DNA from: Microbacterium sp. zg-B96
GTDB lineage: Bacteria; Actinomycetota; Actinomycetes; Actinomycetales; Microbacteriaceae
Direction: 5' to 3'
Length of the DNA stretch: 64,000 nt
Assembly (NCBI RefSeq): GCF_030246865.1
Contig: NZ_CP126738.1
Location: 186,001-250,000, forward strand
Shown here one piece after another: positions 1 to 7,067 of the stretch. The notes under the pieces were generated by a model that was given only the letters and a program-made list of their open reading frames with translations, was not told where the DNA came from and searched no databases. Position numbers and translations under genes: made by a program. Every line of letters starts with the position of its first letter. The stretch's first letter is position 1.

Positions 1-106
1 CTTCGCTCTCGATGCCACGCAGGGCGGCATCGATGCGCGCGCTTTCGGCGCGGAGGCGGTCGGCCGCCGCGTGCAGCGCCGCGGGGGTGACCCGAAGATC
101 GGCCAT
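1..106 (-). CDS. N-terminal part of a T7SS-associated small protein (runs off window)
   Basis: The first 35 codons of a leftward gene whose 3' end lies outside the window. The start is ATG at 106, 2 bases after the stop of the preceding WXG100 gene, so the two are translationally linked. The visible peptide begins MADLRVTPAALHAAADRLRA and is a charged, Ala-rich amphipathic helix. This is how many WXG100-like and ESX-associated secreted proteins begin. No WXG turn is reached before the cut. I infer another ESX substrate or chaperone partner from position and helix character; the family cannot be fixed from 35 residues. Confidence 0.6.
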   Translation of the reverse strand, partial: MADLRVTPAALHAAADRLRAESARIDAALRGIESE

Positions 107-108
107 GA

Positions 109-426
109 TCAGTCGCCTCCCAGCAGGGCACCAAGGCCCCCGATGGTGGATCCGTGCTGCTGCTCGAGCGCCTGCTGATCCTGGTCGGTCGAACGCATCG
201 CCTGTGTGAGCTGAACGAGAACGGCATTGAGCTTGGCCGCACCCGCCGACCACTCGCCGACGAGCTGGGTGTAGGCGCTCGCGGCATCGCCCGACCAGTG
301 CCCACCGAGCTCGTCCAGCTCGTCGAGCACACGGCGGACGCTGTCCTGGATGTCGATGTGGGCACCGGAGACGACGCTCGCACCGCGGGCGAGGGCGCCC
401 TCGGTGGCCGAGATGCGGTCGTTCAT
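109..426 (-). CDS. WXG100-family protein (EsxB-like, 105 aa)
   Basis: A 105-residue all-helical protein with the hallmark turn Trp-Ser-Gly (GGHWSGDAASAYTQL) near residue 45, between two predicted helices. Length and fold signature match WXG100 proteins, which are secreted as dimers by type VII (ESX) systems. The C-terminal half resembles the 103-aa WXG100 protein at 4033-4344 (both have YTQL after the WSG turn, a QLTQ/VLVTLE-like helix and a Gly-rich end GGLGALLGG / NLGSILG), suggesting paralogy. The start is ATG at 426; a longer open frame continues upstream in the same phase but is antisense shadow inside the neighbouring gene. It lies 46 bases downstream of the Gly/Pro-rich gene and 2 bases before the truncated gene, all in one leftward operon. 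Confidence 0.88.
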   Translation of the reverse strand: MNDRISATEGALARGASVVSGAHIDIQDSVRRVLDELDELGGHWSGDAASAYTQLVGEWSAGAAKLNAVLVQLTQAMRSTDQDQQALEQQHGSTIGGLGALLGGD

Positions 427-472
427 GCGTCTGCCTCCGCTGCGCGGGCGTGGCCGGTGCCGGGGTGCTGGC

Positions 473-1831
473 TCATTCGCGTCCGCCTGCCCCGGCGTTC
501 TCGGAACGAGGGCCGAATTCCTCGTCGTCGTCCAGGTGTTCCGCGATCGGTCCGCCCAGCCCTCGGCCCGCCGATTCCTTCCGGTCGCCGCGCGCGCCGC
601 CCATGCCGCCGCCCCCGACGCCGGCGCCCATGCCGCCGCGCCCGCCGGTCTGTCCGGCTGCGCCCGCGGTTCCCGGGGTGCCGGCGCGAGCGCCCGCCTG
701 CGCGCCCGCGCCGCCCATACCACCGACGCCGCCACCGGCGAGGCCGGATCCGCTGCGGACACCGAGCCCGCCCGCAGGCGCGCCCGCACTTCCGCCGCGG
801 CCGAGCAGACCGCCGGAAAGTCCCCCGCCCTGCCCGCCGGGCATGCCGCCCGATGAGCCGAGGCGCCCGAGCGCCGCGGCGCCCCCGCCGCCAACGGCCA
901 TCCCGACGCCGAGCCCGGGTCCCATCCCGCTCGCACCACCGCCGCCACCCGGGAGGGTCGCCCCTCCGCTGCTTCCACCGCCGGGGAGCGATCCCACGCC
1001 GCCGATCGGGCCGTCCGGAGTCGGCACGTAATCGGGGGGAATCTTCCCGAGATCGATGGGCGGTCCGGGAGGGTGCGGAGCGGGGTAATGGGGCGGATCG
1101 AACACCGGCGGGCCGCCGATGACCGGGGGGCTGCCGATGACCGGCGGGAGACCGTTCGGCCCAGGCTCGCCGATGACCGCGCCGGTCTCGAAGCCGGGAA
1201 GCGAAGGGCCCCCTCCACCCCGCCCGCCGCCAGGGCCACCGGGCCCACCGCCGACGGGGATAGGCGTGCCGCCGACCGGTTCCACCGGGTCAGGGGCGAA
1301 TACGGCGTCGGAACCCGTGAGAGGTGGCGGCACGGCGATCTTCACCGCCGCGATCGCCTCGCTCACCTCCTTGTAGTGCTGTTCGGCTTCCTTCTCGCGC
1401 TGATCACCCAGGAAATCGTTCAGCAGCTGCACGGCCCCCTCGCCGGCGACCACCGACAGGGGCCCGAGCATGAGGGTGGTCCCGGCGACGGCGCCGCGTA
1501 CGGCGCCTTCCTGCCCCGCGGTCAGGCGACCCGATCCGAGGCTCTCGAGTCGTTCACGCGCCCGGGCTCGCTGTGCGTTGGCATCCTTCAGCGCGGTCTG
1601 CAAGTCGTCCTGCAGGTAGGCGATCTGAGCCGCGATGTCCTTGCTGGCCGCTGCGAAGGTCTTCGTCGCGGCGGACCCGGACTCCCCGGTCAGTCCCGGC
1701 TCGCTGACCACCTTGTCCAGGACGAAGGCGAGCTGCTGCAGTCGCACGATGAGTTCGTTTCGCGCGGGCACATCCCATGGCTCGCCGCCCTCGGCGAGAT
1801 TGCGCAGGCCCTGCTCCCATTGTCCGGTCAC
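473..1831 (-). CDS. Gly/Pro-rich T7SS-associated protein, candidate secreted substrate (452 aa)
   Basis: The first ~165 residues are helical and charged (RLQQLAFVLDKVV, QREKEAEQHYKEVSEAIAAV). A Pro/Val-rich linker follows, then from ~190 a very long low-complexity tail dominated by Gly with Ala, Pro and Ser, ending in a short charged segment. There is no signal peptide and no transmembrane helix. A helical N-terminus plus a long disordered tail is the architecture of large ESX substrates such as PPE/EspB-type or LXG-type proteins, but I recognise no specific family. The GTG start at 1831 overlaps the mycosin stop by 4 bases and has a strong Shine-Dalgarno (AAGGAGGA), so production is coupled to the protease. 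The inference that it is exported, and possibly cut by the mycosin, rests on this context. Confidence 0.75.
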   Translation of the reverse strand: MTGQWEQGLRNLAEGGEPWDVPARNELIVRLQQLAFVLDKVVSEPGLTGESGSAATKTFAAASKDIAAQIAYLQDDLQTALKDANAQRARARERLESLGSGRLTAGQEGAVRGAVAGTTLMLGPLSVVAGEGAVQLLNDFLGDQREKEAEQHYKEVSEAIAAVKIAVPPPLTGSDAVFAPDPVEPVGGTPIPVGGGPGGPGGGRGGGGPSLPGFETGAVIGEPGPNGLPPVIGSPPVIGGPPVFDPPHYPAPHPPGPPIDLGKIPPDYVPTPDGPIGGVGSLPGGGSSGGATLPGGGGGASGMGPGLGVGMAVGGGGAAALGRLGSSGGMPGGQGGGLSGGLLGRGGSAGAPAGGLGVRSGSGLAGGGVGGMGGAGAQAGARAGTPGTAGAAGQTGGRGGMGAGVGGGGMGGARGDRKESAGRGLGGPIAEHLDDDEEFGPRSENAGAGGRE

Positions 1832-3159
1832 GGCGTTCCTCCTTGGTGAAGTCGCTTCCTGCGTGCGGTGAAGACGATGACGGCGATGACGCCGGCGGCC
1901 ACGGCGACGGCCAGGACCACGGCGACGGTGAGCCCGATCGGCCCGAGGGGATCGGTGCCGCCCGGTGCGGCAACGCCTGCCTCGTCCGTCGGGACGGGTG
2001 CCGGATCCGCGCTGGGGGAGGAACCCGACTCACGCGCAACCGCCTCGGCGACTTGTTCCGCGCTGGGGATGCCGTTGGGGCGATCCATCAGCGGGTTCTC
2101 GTCGGGGTAGTCGGTGGGGTCGTCCTCGAGCAGCGATGCGGGCCACGCGGCGCCGTAGCCGTAGCCGGTTGCGGGGTCGTAGGTGGGCTCGTGGATGCTG
2201 CCGTTGGTCGAGTGGATGAGCGATTGGAGGAGCTGGTTTCCGGTGGCGTCGGGGTATCGCTGGGCTGCCAGGGCGAGCATCCCCGCGACGAGGGGGGCGG
2301 CGAAGGACGAGCCGGATGCGGTGCCGCCTTCATCCCAGGTCCCGCCGACGGAGCCGAGGGTGGGAAGCGACACGCCCGCCGCGACGACGTGGGTGTAGTC
2401 GAGGACGTAGGGCTGCCCGTTCTTGTCGGTCTGCAGCTCGCCCGTGCTGTCGACCGCACTGGCCGCGAGGACACCGTTGATCAGGGGGAGTGAGGCCGAC
2501 GCGAGCATGGTCTGGTCGGGGTTCGGCGTGGCGTGAACGATCACCATGCCCTTCGCGATCGCCTCCGCGATCACCGCGCCGTCGCCTTCTTCGCTCTCCG
2601 TCGGCGAGCCCACCGAGGTTGTGAAGATCTGGGCGCCGTCGTCGATGGCATGCTGCAGCGCGACGCCGAACGGGCTGAGCACGTCGGGACGCTCCCGGCT
2701 GGTGCACGACCCGACTTCGTCCGTCCGACCCAGCCCGTAGAAGGTCACCTCGGCATCCGGGGCGATTCCGCGCACCCCGCCGGCGCCGGTGCCGATCAGG
2801 GACGCGGTGAGGGTCGTGCCGTGGTTCGCGCCGAAGGTCGCTTCAGCGCTGACGGCGGAATCGGTCTCCTCGCACAGCGTGCCGTCGGCGACAGTGAGGG
2901 AGCGCCCTTCGAATGCGGGCAGGTCGGGATTGATCTGGTCGTCCATGATCGCGATCCGCACACCTTCACCGGTCCACCCCTGCTCGTGGAAAGCCCCGAT
3001 GCCGTAGGTGTCCCACCACCACAGCGTCGCCTGGGTGGTGGCGGCGGCCGTGCCTGATGGCCCTATCGCTACGAGCGCGGCGGTCAGGGCAACGGCGGCC
3101 AGGCGCGTCGTACGCCGCACAGCCCTACCTCTACGTATCCTCACCTCGGAGATCCTCAC
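1828..3159 (-). CDS. mycP: Mycosin: membrane-anchored subtilisin-like serine protease of type VII secretion
   Basis: S8-family protease. An N-terminal signal/anchor (about residues 18-40) is followed by the catalytic domain and a C-terminal transmembrane helix (~405-430) with a basic cytoplasmic end, the classic mycosin topology. The catalytic triad is readable: Asp73 (RIAIMDDQIN), His113 (GANHGTTLTASLIG) and Ser285 (GSSFAAPLVAG). The residue after the catalytic Asp is Asp rather than the usual Ser/Thr. Mycosins stabilise the ESX membrane complex and cleave some substrates on the outer face of the membrane. The start is uncertain: GTG at 3159 sits 11 bases after the upstream stop with a weak ribosome site, while GTG at 3144 has a GAGG 9 bases away and still keeps the basic n-region. 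Confidence 0.92.
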   Translation of the reverse strand: MRISEVRIRRGRAVRRTTRLAAVALTAALVAIGPSGTAAATTQATLWWWDTYGIGAFHEQGWTGEGVRIAIMDDQINPDLPAFEGRSLTVADGTLCEETDSAVSAEATFGANHGTTLTASLIGTGAGGVRGIAPDAEVTFYGLGRTDEVGSCTSRERPDVLSPFGVALQHAIDDGAQIFTTSVGSPTESEEGDGAVIAEAIAKGMVIVHATPNPDQTMLASASLPLINGVLAASAVDSTGELQTDKNGQPYVLDYTHVVAAGVSLPTLGSVGGTWDEGGTASGSSFAAPLVAGMLALAAQRYPDATGNQLLQSLIHSTNGSIHEPTYDPATGYGYGAAWPASLLEDDPTDYPDENPLMDRPNGIPSAEQVAEAVARESGSSPSADPAPVPTDEAGVAAPGGTDPLGPIGLTVAVVLAVAVAAGVIAVIVFTARRKRLHQGGTP

Positions 3160-3170
3160 CCAGCCGGCGC

Positions 3171-3602
3171 TCAGCCGCCGAAGACGTCCTTGGCGCCCTG
3201 GGCAGCTCCCGCGGACGCAGCCGCTCCGGCCGCACCCCCCGCAGCGGCACCGGCGGCCGCCCCGCCCAGCGCCCGCCCCGCTGCCACGTCGTCGATGATC
3301 GCAGCGGTCTGGGCGGCGGCGGAGGCACTCAACTGGTCGGACTCCCGCAGTGCGGTGACCGCGTTGCTGAGGGCCTCGGCGTTCGCGGCGACGAACGCGC
3401 GGATCGCCTCCACCCGCCGTGAGATCGCCTCGGATCGGAGCTCGAGTCGGGCGGTGAAGCGGTTGGGGGCCTCTTCGGTGCGATTGCCGTCCACCTGGGT
3501 GATGACGGACGGCGAGGGAAGCTCCGCGCTCACCTCCTGCAGGGTGCTGGCGTTGTGCGCCGCGACCTCCCCGCCCGCGTCGAGATCGATCACCTTGGCC
3601 AT
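3171..3602 (-). CDS. Small Ala/Gly-rich protein of the T7SS operon (143 aa), unknown function
   Basis: Begins MAKVIDLDAGGEVAAHNAST at ATG 3602, preceded by a good ribosome site (GAGGGGG). An in-frame upstream extension lacks one and was not used. Residues ~50-110 form a charged helix pair (ELRSEAISRRVEAIRAF, ALSNAVTALRESDQLS) of WXG100-like size. The last ~30 residues are almost only Ala and Gly. No WXG turn, signal peptide or membrane helix is seen. It lies between the esx pair and mycP, separated from the esx genes by a strong hairpin. A role as an ESX substrate or partner is inferred from location only. Confidence 0.6.
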   Translation of the reverse strand: MAKVIDLDAGGEVAAHNASTLQEVSAELPSPSVITQVDGNRTEEAPNRFTARLELRSEAISRRVEAIRAFVAANAEALSNAVTALRESDQLSASAAAQTAAIIDDVAAGRALGGAAAGAAAGGAAGAAASAGAAQGAKDVFGG

Positions 3603-3680
3603 AGAGATACCCCCTCGCAAGTCGCAGATGCGCGCCCGAATCGGCACGCGCGTGGAATCGGCACCGGTATGTGTGCCGAA

Positions 3681-3708
3681 GGGCCGGCGACCAGACGGTC
3701 GCCGGCCC
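3681..3708 (-). terminator. 12-bp perfect hairpin downstream of the esx pair; attenuator or partial terminator
   Basis: GGGCCGGCGACC at 3681-3692 pairs perfectly with GGTCGCCGGCCC at 3697-3708 around a 4-base loop, in the 114-base gap after the 95-aa WXG100 gene. The bases after the stem on the leftward strand (TTCGGC) are not a U-tract. It could act as a partial terminator or an mRNA 3' stabiliser that keeps the two esx messages more abundant than the downstream mycosin genes. Confidence 0.6.
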
Positions 3709-3716
3709 GAGAAACG

Positions 3717-4004
3717 TCAGACGAAGCGCCCGGCAGCGGACTTATCGGTCGACACGTACCCCTGAGCGATCTCCTCGGTCTTGCCCGCGATCTGCTGCAG
3801 AAGGTCGTTCAGACGGGACACCGACTGGTTCCACTGGGCCTGTGCCTGGTCGTAGGCCGTCTGGGCCTCGCCGTCCCACTTGGCGCGGAGCGAACCGACC
3901 TCGGCTTCGAGTTCTTCAAGACGCGAGCGGATGCCGGAAGAGCCGTTGCGGATCTGGCCGGCGAGAGCGATGACCTGCTCGGGGCGAACGGAGATGGAAG
4001 ACAT
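3717..4004 (-). CDS. WXG100-family protein (EsxA-like, 95 aa)
   Basis: Standard WXG100 length with Trp43-Asp44-Gly45 in the turn between two helices. A C-terminal Y83xxxD87 (YVSTD) is the YxxxD/E secretion signal recognised by EccC-type ATPases. The strong ribosome site AAAGGAAA lies 5 bases before ATG 4004. It is 28 bases downstream of the second WXG100 gene, the usual arrangement for two partners that form a secreted heterodimer. Family assignment is secure; the EsxA label is by analogy because this member carries the export motif. Confidence 0.92.
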   Translation of the reverse strand: MSSISVRPEQVIALAGQIRNGSSGIRSRLEELEAEVGSLRAKWDGEAQTAYDQAQAQWNQSVSRLNDLLQQIAGKTEEIAQGYVSTDKSAAGRFV

Positions 4005-4032
4005 GACTGTTTCCTTTCTGCGGAGCCCGGCG

Positions 4033-4344
4033 TCAGCCGAGGATCGATCCGAGGTTGCTGATGGTCTGCTGGTGGGATTCCTCGGAGGCCGCCTGGTCGC
4101 GCTCCGTGCCGCGCAGTGCGTCTTCGAGCGTGACGAGCACCTGGTTCAGCTTGGTGGTCTCGTCGTTCCAGCGGTTGAGCAACTGGGTGTATGAGCTGGC
4201 GGCGGCGCCGCTCCAGAAGCCGGCAACCTGGTCCAGCTCGGTACGGACCTTCTTGACCTGCTCGTCGATTCCGGACTTCGCGGTGTTGACGGCTTCGGCT
4301 CCACGCCGGAGTGCGCCTTCTTCTGCGGCGATGAGATCTGCCAC
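4033..4344 (-). CDS. WXG100-family protein (EsxB-like, 103 aa)
   Basis: First gene of the leftward operon. It has Trp44-Ser45-Gly46 (AGFWSGAAASSYTQL) in the interhelical turn, no signal peptide and about 100 residues, all diagnostic of WXG100 proteins. The start is GTG at 4344 with a GAGGGG ribosome site 5-6 bases upstream. It probably pairs with the 95-aa partner encoded 28 bases downstream. The C-terminus ends NLGSILG with no clear YxxxD motif, so the partner may supply the export signal. It resembles the third WXG100 protein at 109-426. Confidence 0.9.
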   Translation of the reverse strand: MADLIAAEEGALRRGAEAVNTAKSGIDEQVKKVRTELDQVAGFWSGAAASSYTQLLNRWNDETTKLNQVLVTLEDALRGTERDQAASEESHQQTISNLGSILG

Positions 4345-4698
4345 GGCTTCCCCTCAATCTGTCGGTCCGGCCGAGGCCGGAACAGTGCGAACTGATGACG
4401 TCGGCAACGGGTACCGCGCCGGCGGCGGCGATCCCGTCCACGTCGGAGCGCCACCGAGCAATCTATGGGGGCGCGGGGCCGGAGCACCAGCATCAATTCA
4501 GTCATAAAGGGGAGATCGAATGGGCAATCGGCACCTGATCAAATACGTCATTGACAAATGAGGGCACTCTCATGTTCGATCGTCAGGTTGGGGCGGCTCG
4601 CCCGACGGTGAGGCGACGGTGACCCGGTGATGTGCCGGGTCCGTCTCGACGGGCGACTCGATCGCGACCGCCTGAGTGCCAGGGAAGGCAGGGTGCGG
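4345..4698. promoter_or_regulatory. Divergent control region between the esx operon and the eccD operon
   Basis: About 354 bases without a confident gene, separating leftward esx/mycP from rightward eccD/eccC. The stretch 4500-4590 is clearly less GC-rich than its surroundings. A perfect -35 hexamer TTGACA lies at 4551-4556 on the plus strand; the best -10 nearby (CATGTT, 4571-4576) is weak and the spacer is only 14. A 13-codon reading frame with a strong ribosome site occupies 4520-4561. No regulator gene or obvious long operator palindrome is seen. Confidence 0.5.
4520..4561 (+). CDS. Possible 13-residue leader peptide upstream of eccD
   Basis: ATG at 4520 follows AAGGGGAG (4507-4514) at 5 bases, the best ribosome site in the intergenic region. 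It opens 13 codons (MGNRHLIKYVIDK) ending in TGA at 4561. The codons AAT, ATT and AAA are unusual for this genome. It could be a leader peptide, a remnant or chance. No run of one amino acid suggests classical attenuation. Confidence 0.25.
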   Translation: MGNRHLIKYVIDK

Positions 4699-6075
4699 GT
4701 GACGCGGGAGACCGTCCGGCGCCGACGTATCGCGATCGTCGACGGCGCGCGCCGCCACGATCTGGTCGTGCCCGTCCACGCGCGTGTGGACGACGCTGTC
4801 CGCGCGGTCGGCGCGCATCCCGGGACGGGCGCGGGAGCCGTCGTAGAGATCGCCGGTCGACAGATCGCGCCGGACACCCTGTTGGGAGACCTCGAGGACG
4901 GCACCGTGCTGATGCTCGTCGACATCTCCCCCGCGCCGGGGCGGGGCCGTGGGCGACCGCGGGTGGGGTCGTTGCCGCCGGCGGATCTTCCGACGCCCAC
5001 GTGGTGGGTGCTGGCCGGGGCGGGGGCCGTGCTCGCTGCGGTCGTGCTGTTCACACCGACCGGCGACTTCACCTCCGTGCGTAGGCTCGCCGGGGCGGCC
5101 GCGGCCGTTGCCGCGATGCTGGCGGGGACGGTGTTCGCCGTCCGTGCGCCGCGCGGGCGGCGCGCTCCGCTTGCCCCCACCATCGCGGTCCTCGTGCTCG
5201 GGTTCGCTGCCGGAGCCGCGCTGGTGCCCCCGGTGCCCGCCTCCGGGGGTGTGCTGGCCGTGTTCGTCGGAACGCTCTTCGCCGCGACGCTGGCGGGCAT
5301 CATGGGTACCGCCACACCGTCCCCAACGCTGCGCGCCGAAAGCCGCACCGCCATGGCGGTGCTCCTCGTCATCGCCGTGGTGTGGGGCGCGGCACTGCTG
5401 TGGCGCATGGATGCGGCCGCTCCCGCCGCCGTGACGCTCGGTCTCATCCCCGCAGGTCACCGGCTGCTGCTTGCCACAGTCGTAGACGTTCCGCCGGGCA
5501 CGTTCATCGACTACGCCCGTTTCCAGACGACCCGTTGGACCGTCCGGCAGCAGCTGCCGGAGGAGGTGCTGTTCGTCGACGACGACGAGGCGCGCCGCCT
5601 CGTGCAGCGATCCACCGCCCGCCTGCTCACCGGCGTCCTGCTCCTGGTCGTGGCGGGCGTGGCTGCCGCGCCCATCGCGCTGCCGTCCTTCCCCTCCGAC
5701 GATCCGCTCGTGCTTGTCGGCCGGATCGCGCTGGGCGTGACCGTGGTGCTGTCCCTCCTGCTGGGCGCACGCCGTGCGACGGTCCCCGCGTTGCGCTGGA
5801 TCTCGCGTCTGGGGGCCGCAGCCGTCCTGCTGGTGATGCTGATCGCCCTCATCCCCTCGGCGGACACGAGAATGCTGACGGTGGTGGCCGCCCTGGCGCT
5901 CGCCGCCGGTGCCGCGAGCGCCTTCCTCGTGATCCCCGCCGGTCGCGGCGTGCGGTCGCTCGCATGGTCGCGCGCCGGTGATGCGCTCGAGTGGATCGCG
6001 GTGGCCCTCTCACTGCCGGCGGCATTCCTCGCCGCCGACGTCGTCGACGCGCTGCGTGCAATGATGGCCGCATGA
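4699..6075 (+). CDS. eccD: EccD-like type VII secretion membrane channel component
   Basis: About 458 residues. The N-terminal ~85 residues form a ubiquitin-like YukD domain (RIAIVDGARRHDLVVPV, DTLLGDLEDGTVLMLVD). It is followed by about eleven hydrophobic segments from TWWVLAGAGAVLAAVVLF to WIAVALSLPAAFLAADVV. This cytoplasmic ubiquitin fold plus ~11 helices is the EccD architecture, the main integral membrane part of the ESX pore. I chose GTG 4699 because AGGGAAGG lies about 10 bases upstream; GTG 4693 and the more distant ATG 4627 are also in frame. Its stop overlaps the next start (ATGA), starting a tightly coupled eccD / RDD-FHA / eccC operon. Confidence 0.85.
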   Translation: MTRETVRRRRIAIVDGARRHDLVVPVHARVDDAVRAVGAHPGTGAGAVVEIAGRQIAPDTLLGDLEDGTVLMLVDISPAPGRGRGRPRVGSLPPADLPTPTWWVLAGAGAVLAAVVLFTPTGDFTSVRRLAGAAAAVAAMLAGTVFAVRAPRGRRAPLAPTIAVLVLGFAAGAALVPPVPASGGVLAVFVGTLFAATLAGIMGTATPSPTLRAESRTAMAVLLVIAVVWGAALLWRMDAAAPAAVTLGLIPAGHRLLLATVVDVPPGTFIDYARFQTTRWTVRQQLPEEVLFVDDDEARRLVQRSTARLLTGVLLLVVAGVAAAPIALPSFPSDDPLVLVGRIALGVTVVLSLLLGARRATVPALRWISRLGAAAVLLVMLIALIPSADTRMLTVVAALALAAGAASAFLVIPAGRGVRSLAWSRAGDALEWIAVALSLPAAFLAADVVDALRAMMAA

Positions 6076-7067
6076 GCCTGCCATCGACCTTCGTCGGTGC
6101 GCCCGCGCCCCTCGGGGCCCGGCTCGGCGCCTTCTCGATCGACGTTGCGCTGGTCGCATTGCTGACCGCCGTGGGCGTCGTGCTGGGGTCCCCGGTGCTG
6201 GGGATCGCGCTCGGCGCCGAGGCGCTGCTGGGGCTGTGGATCCTGGAGGCCCGCACGGGCGCGACGCCCGGCGGGCTGATGCTGCGCATGCGCGTCGCAC
6301 GAGAGGATGTTCCGTTTTCGCCCGGTGCCGGACGTGCCTTCGTGCGCGGTCTGCTGCTGTTGCTTTCGGCGGTGGTGCTTCTCGCCGGAGCATGGGTCGT
6401 CGTGGCCTCGGCGGCGTGGGACCGCGCCGGTCGTCGTCGGTCATGGCATGACAAGGCCTCCGAGACGGTGGTCATGGCGTTGCCCGAGCGGTCGGCGGCC
6501 GGCCCGGCGGCGAGCCTTGCCGCCCCCACCGTGCTCGGCCGTTCCGCCGGCGCTGCGGCGCGCCCGGTGCCGGCGGCCGGACCTCCCGCCACCGAGATCC
6601 TGTCGGCAGCGGGGTGGGAGCCGGTGGCCCCGGCGCCCGGCCGCGACGTGCCGCCACCGCCGACGGTGCCCGCTGCACCCTCGGTCCCGACGGCCCCGGC
6701 GTTGCCACCGTCGCTGCGCGGCGCTCAGCTGCTGCTCGTATTCGATACCGGGCAGCGGGCGCAGTTCCCCCTGCCTGCCGCCGTCAACCTCGGCCGCGCC
6801 CCCGTGGCCACCGAACCCGGCGACGCGGTGCTCGCCGTCGAGGATCCCGACCGGATGGTCTCCAAGATGCACCTGCGTCTCGAGCACGACGGCCGTTCGG
6901 CGTGGGTCATCGATGCCGGCTCGACGAACGGTTCGGAGCTCGTCGACGAGGACGGCACCGGGCGTCCCCTCGCCTCCGGCGTGCGAACGCCGCTGGACGA
7001 GGGTACCCGCGTCCGGGTGGGAGAGCGCGTTTTCACCGTCAGTCGACTGATCGGAAACCCCGCGTGA
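6072..7067 (+). CDS. RDD membrane protein with C-terminal FHA domain (T7SS-associated)
   Basis: 331 residues. Residues ~10-140 form an RDD-family membrane domain (ARLGAFSIDVALVALL with the Arg and Asp of the family, then three hydrophobic segments). A Pro/Ala-rich linker (~150-230) follows, and ~235-325 is an FHA domain with the conserved GR (LGRAP), SKMH and STNG elements that bind phosphothreonine. RDD proteins are thought to be transporters or membrane anchors; FHA domains dock onto Ser/Thr-phosphorylated partners. The ATG at 6072 overlaps the eccD stop and its own stop overlaps the eccC start. Sitting inside the core operon, it probably links kinase signalling to the secretion machine, an inference supported by the receptor kinase gene 20 kb downstream. 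Confidence 0.85.
   Translation: MSLPSTFVGAPAPLGARLGAFSIDVALVALLTAVGVVLGSPVLGIALGAEALLGLWILEARTGATPGGLMLRMRVAREDVPFSPGAGRAFVRGLLLLLSAVVLLAGAWVVVASAAWDRAGRRRSWHDKASETVVMALPERSAAGPAASLAAPTVLGRSAGAAARPVPAAGPPATEILSAAGWEPVAPAPGRDVPPPPTVPAAPSVPTAPALPPSLRGAQLLLVFDTGQRAQFPLPAAVNLGRAPVATEPGDAVLAVEDPDRMVSKMHLRLEHDGRSAWVIDAGSTNGSELVDEDGTGRPLASGVRTPLDEGTRVRVGERVFTVSRLIGNPA

Noticed and set aside
4548..5447. Long open frames antisense to eccD and to many other genes (for example over 14949-17306, 18846-21209 and 46996-49818)
   Set aside because: They mirror the codon periodicity of well-supported genes on the other strand. Their proteins are Arg/His/Gly-rich without domains, as expected from GC-rich shadow frames.
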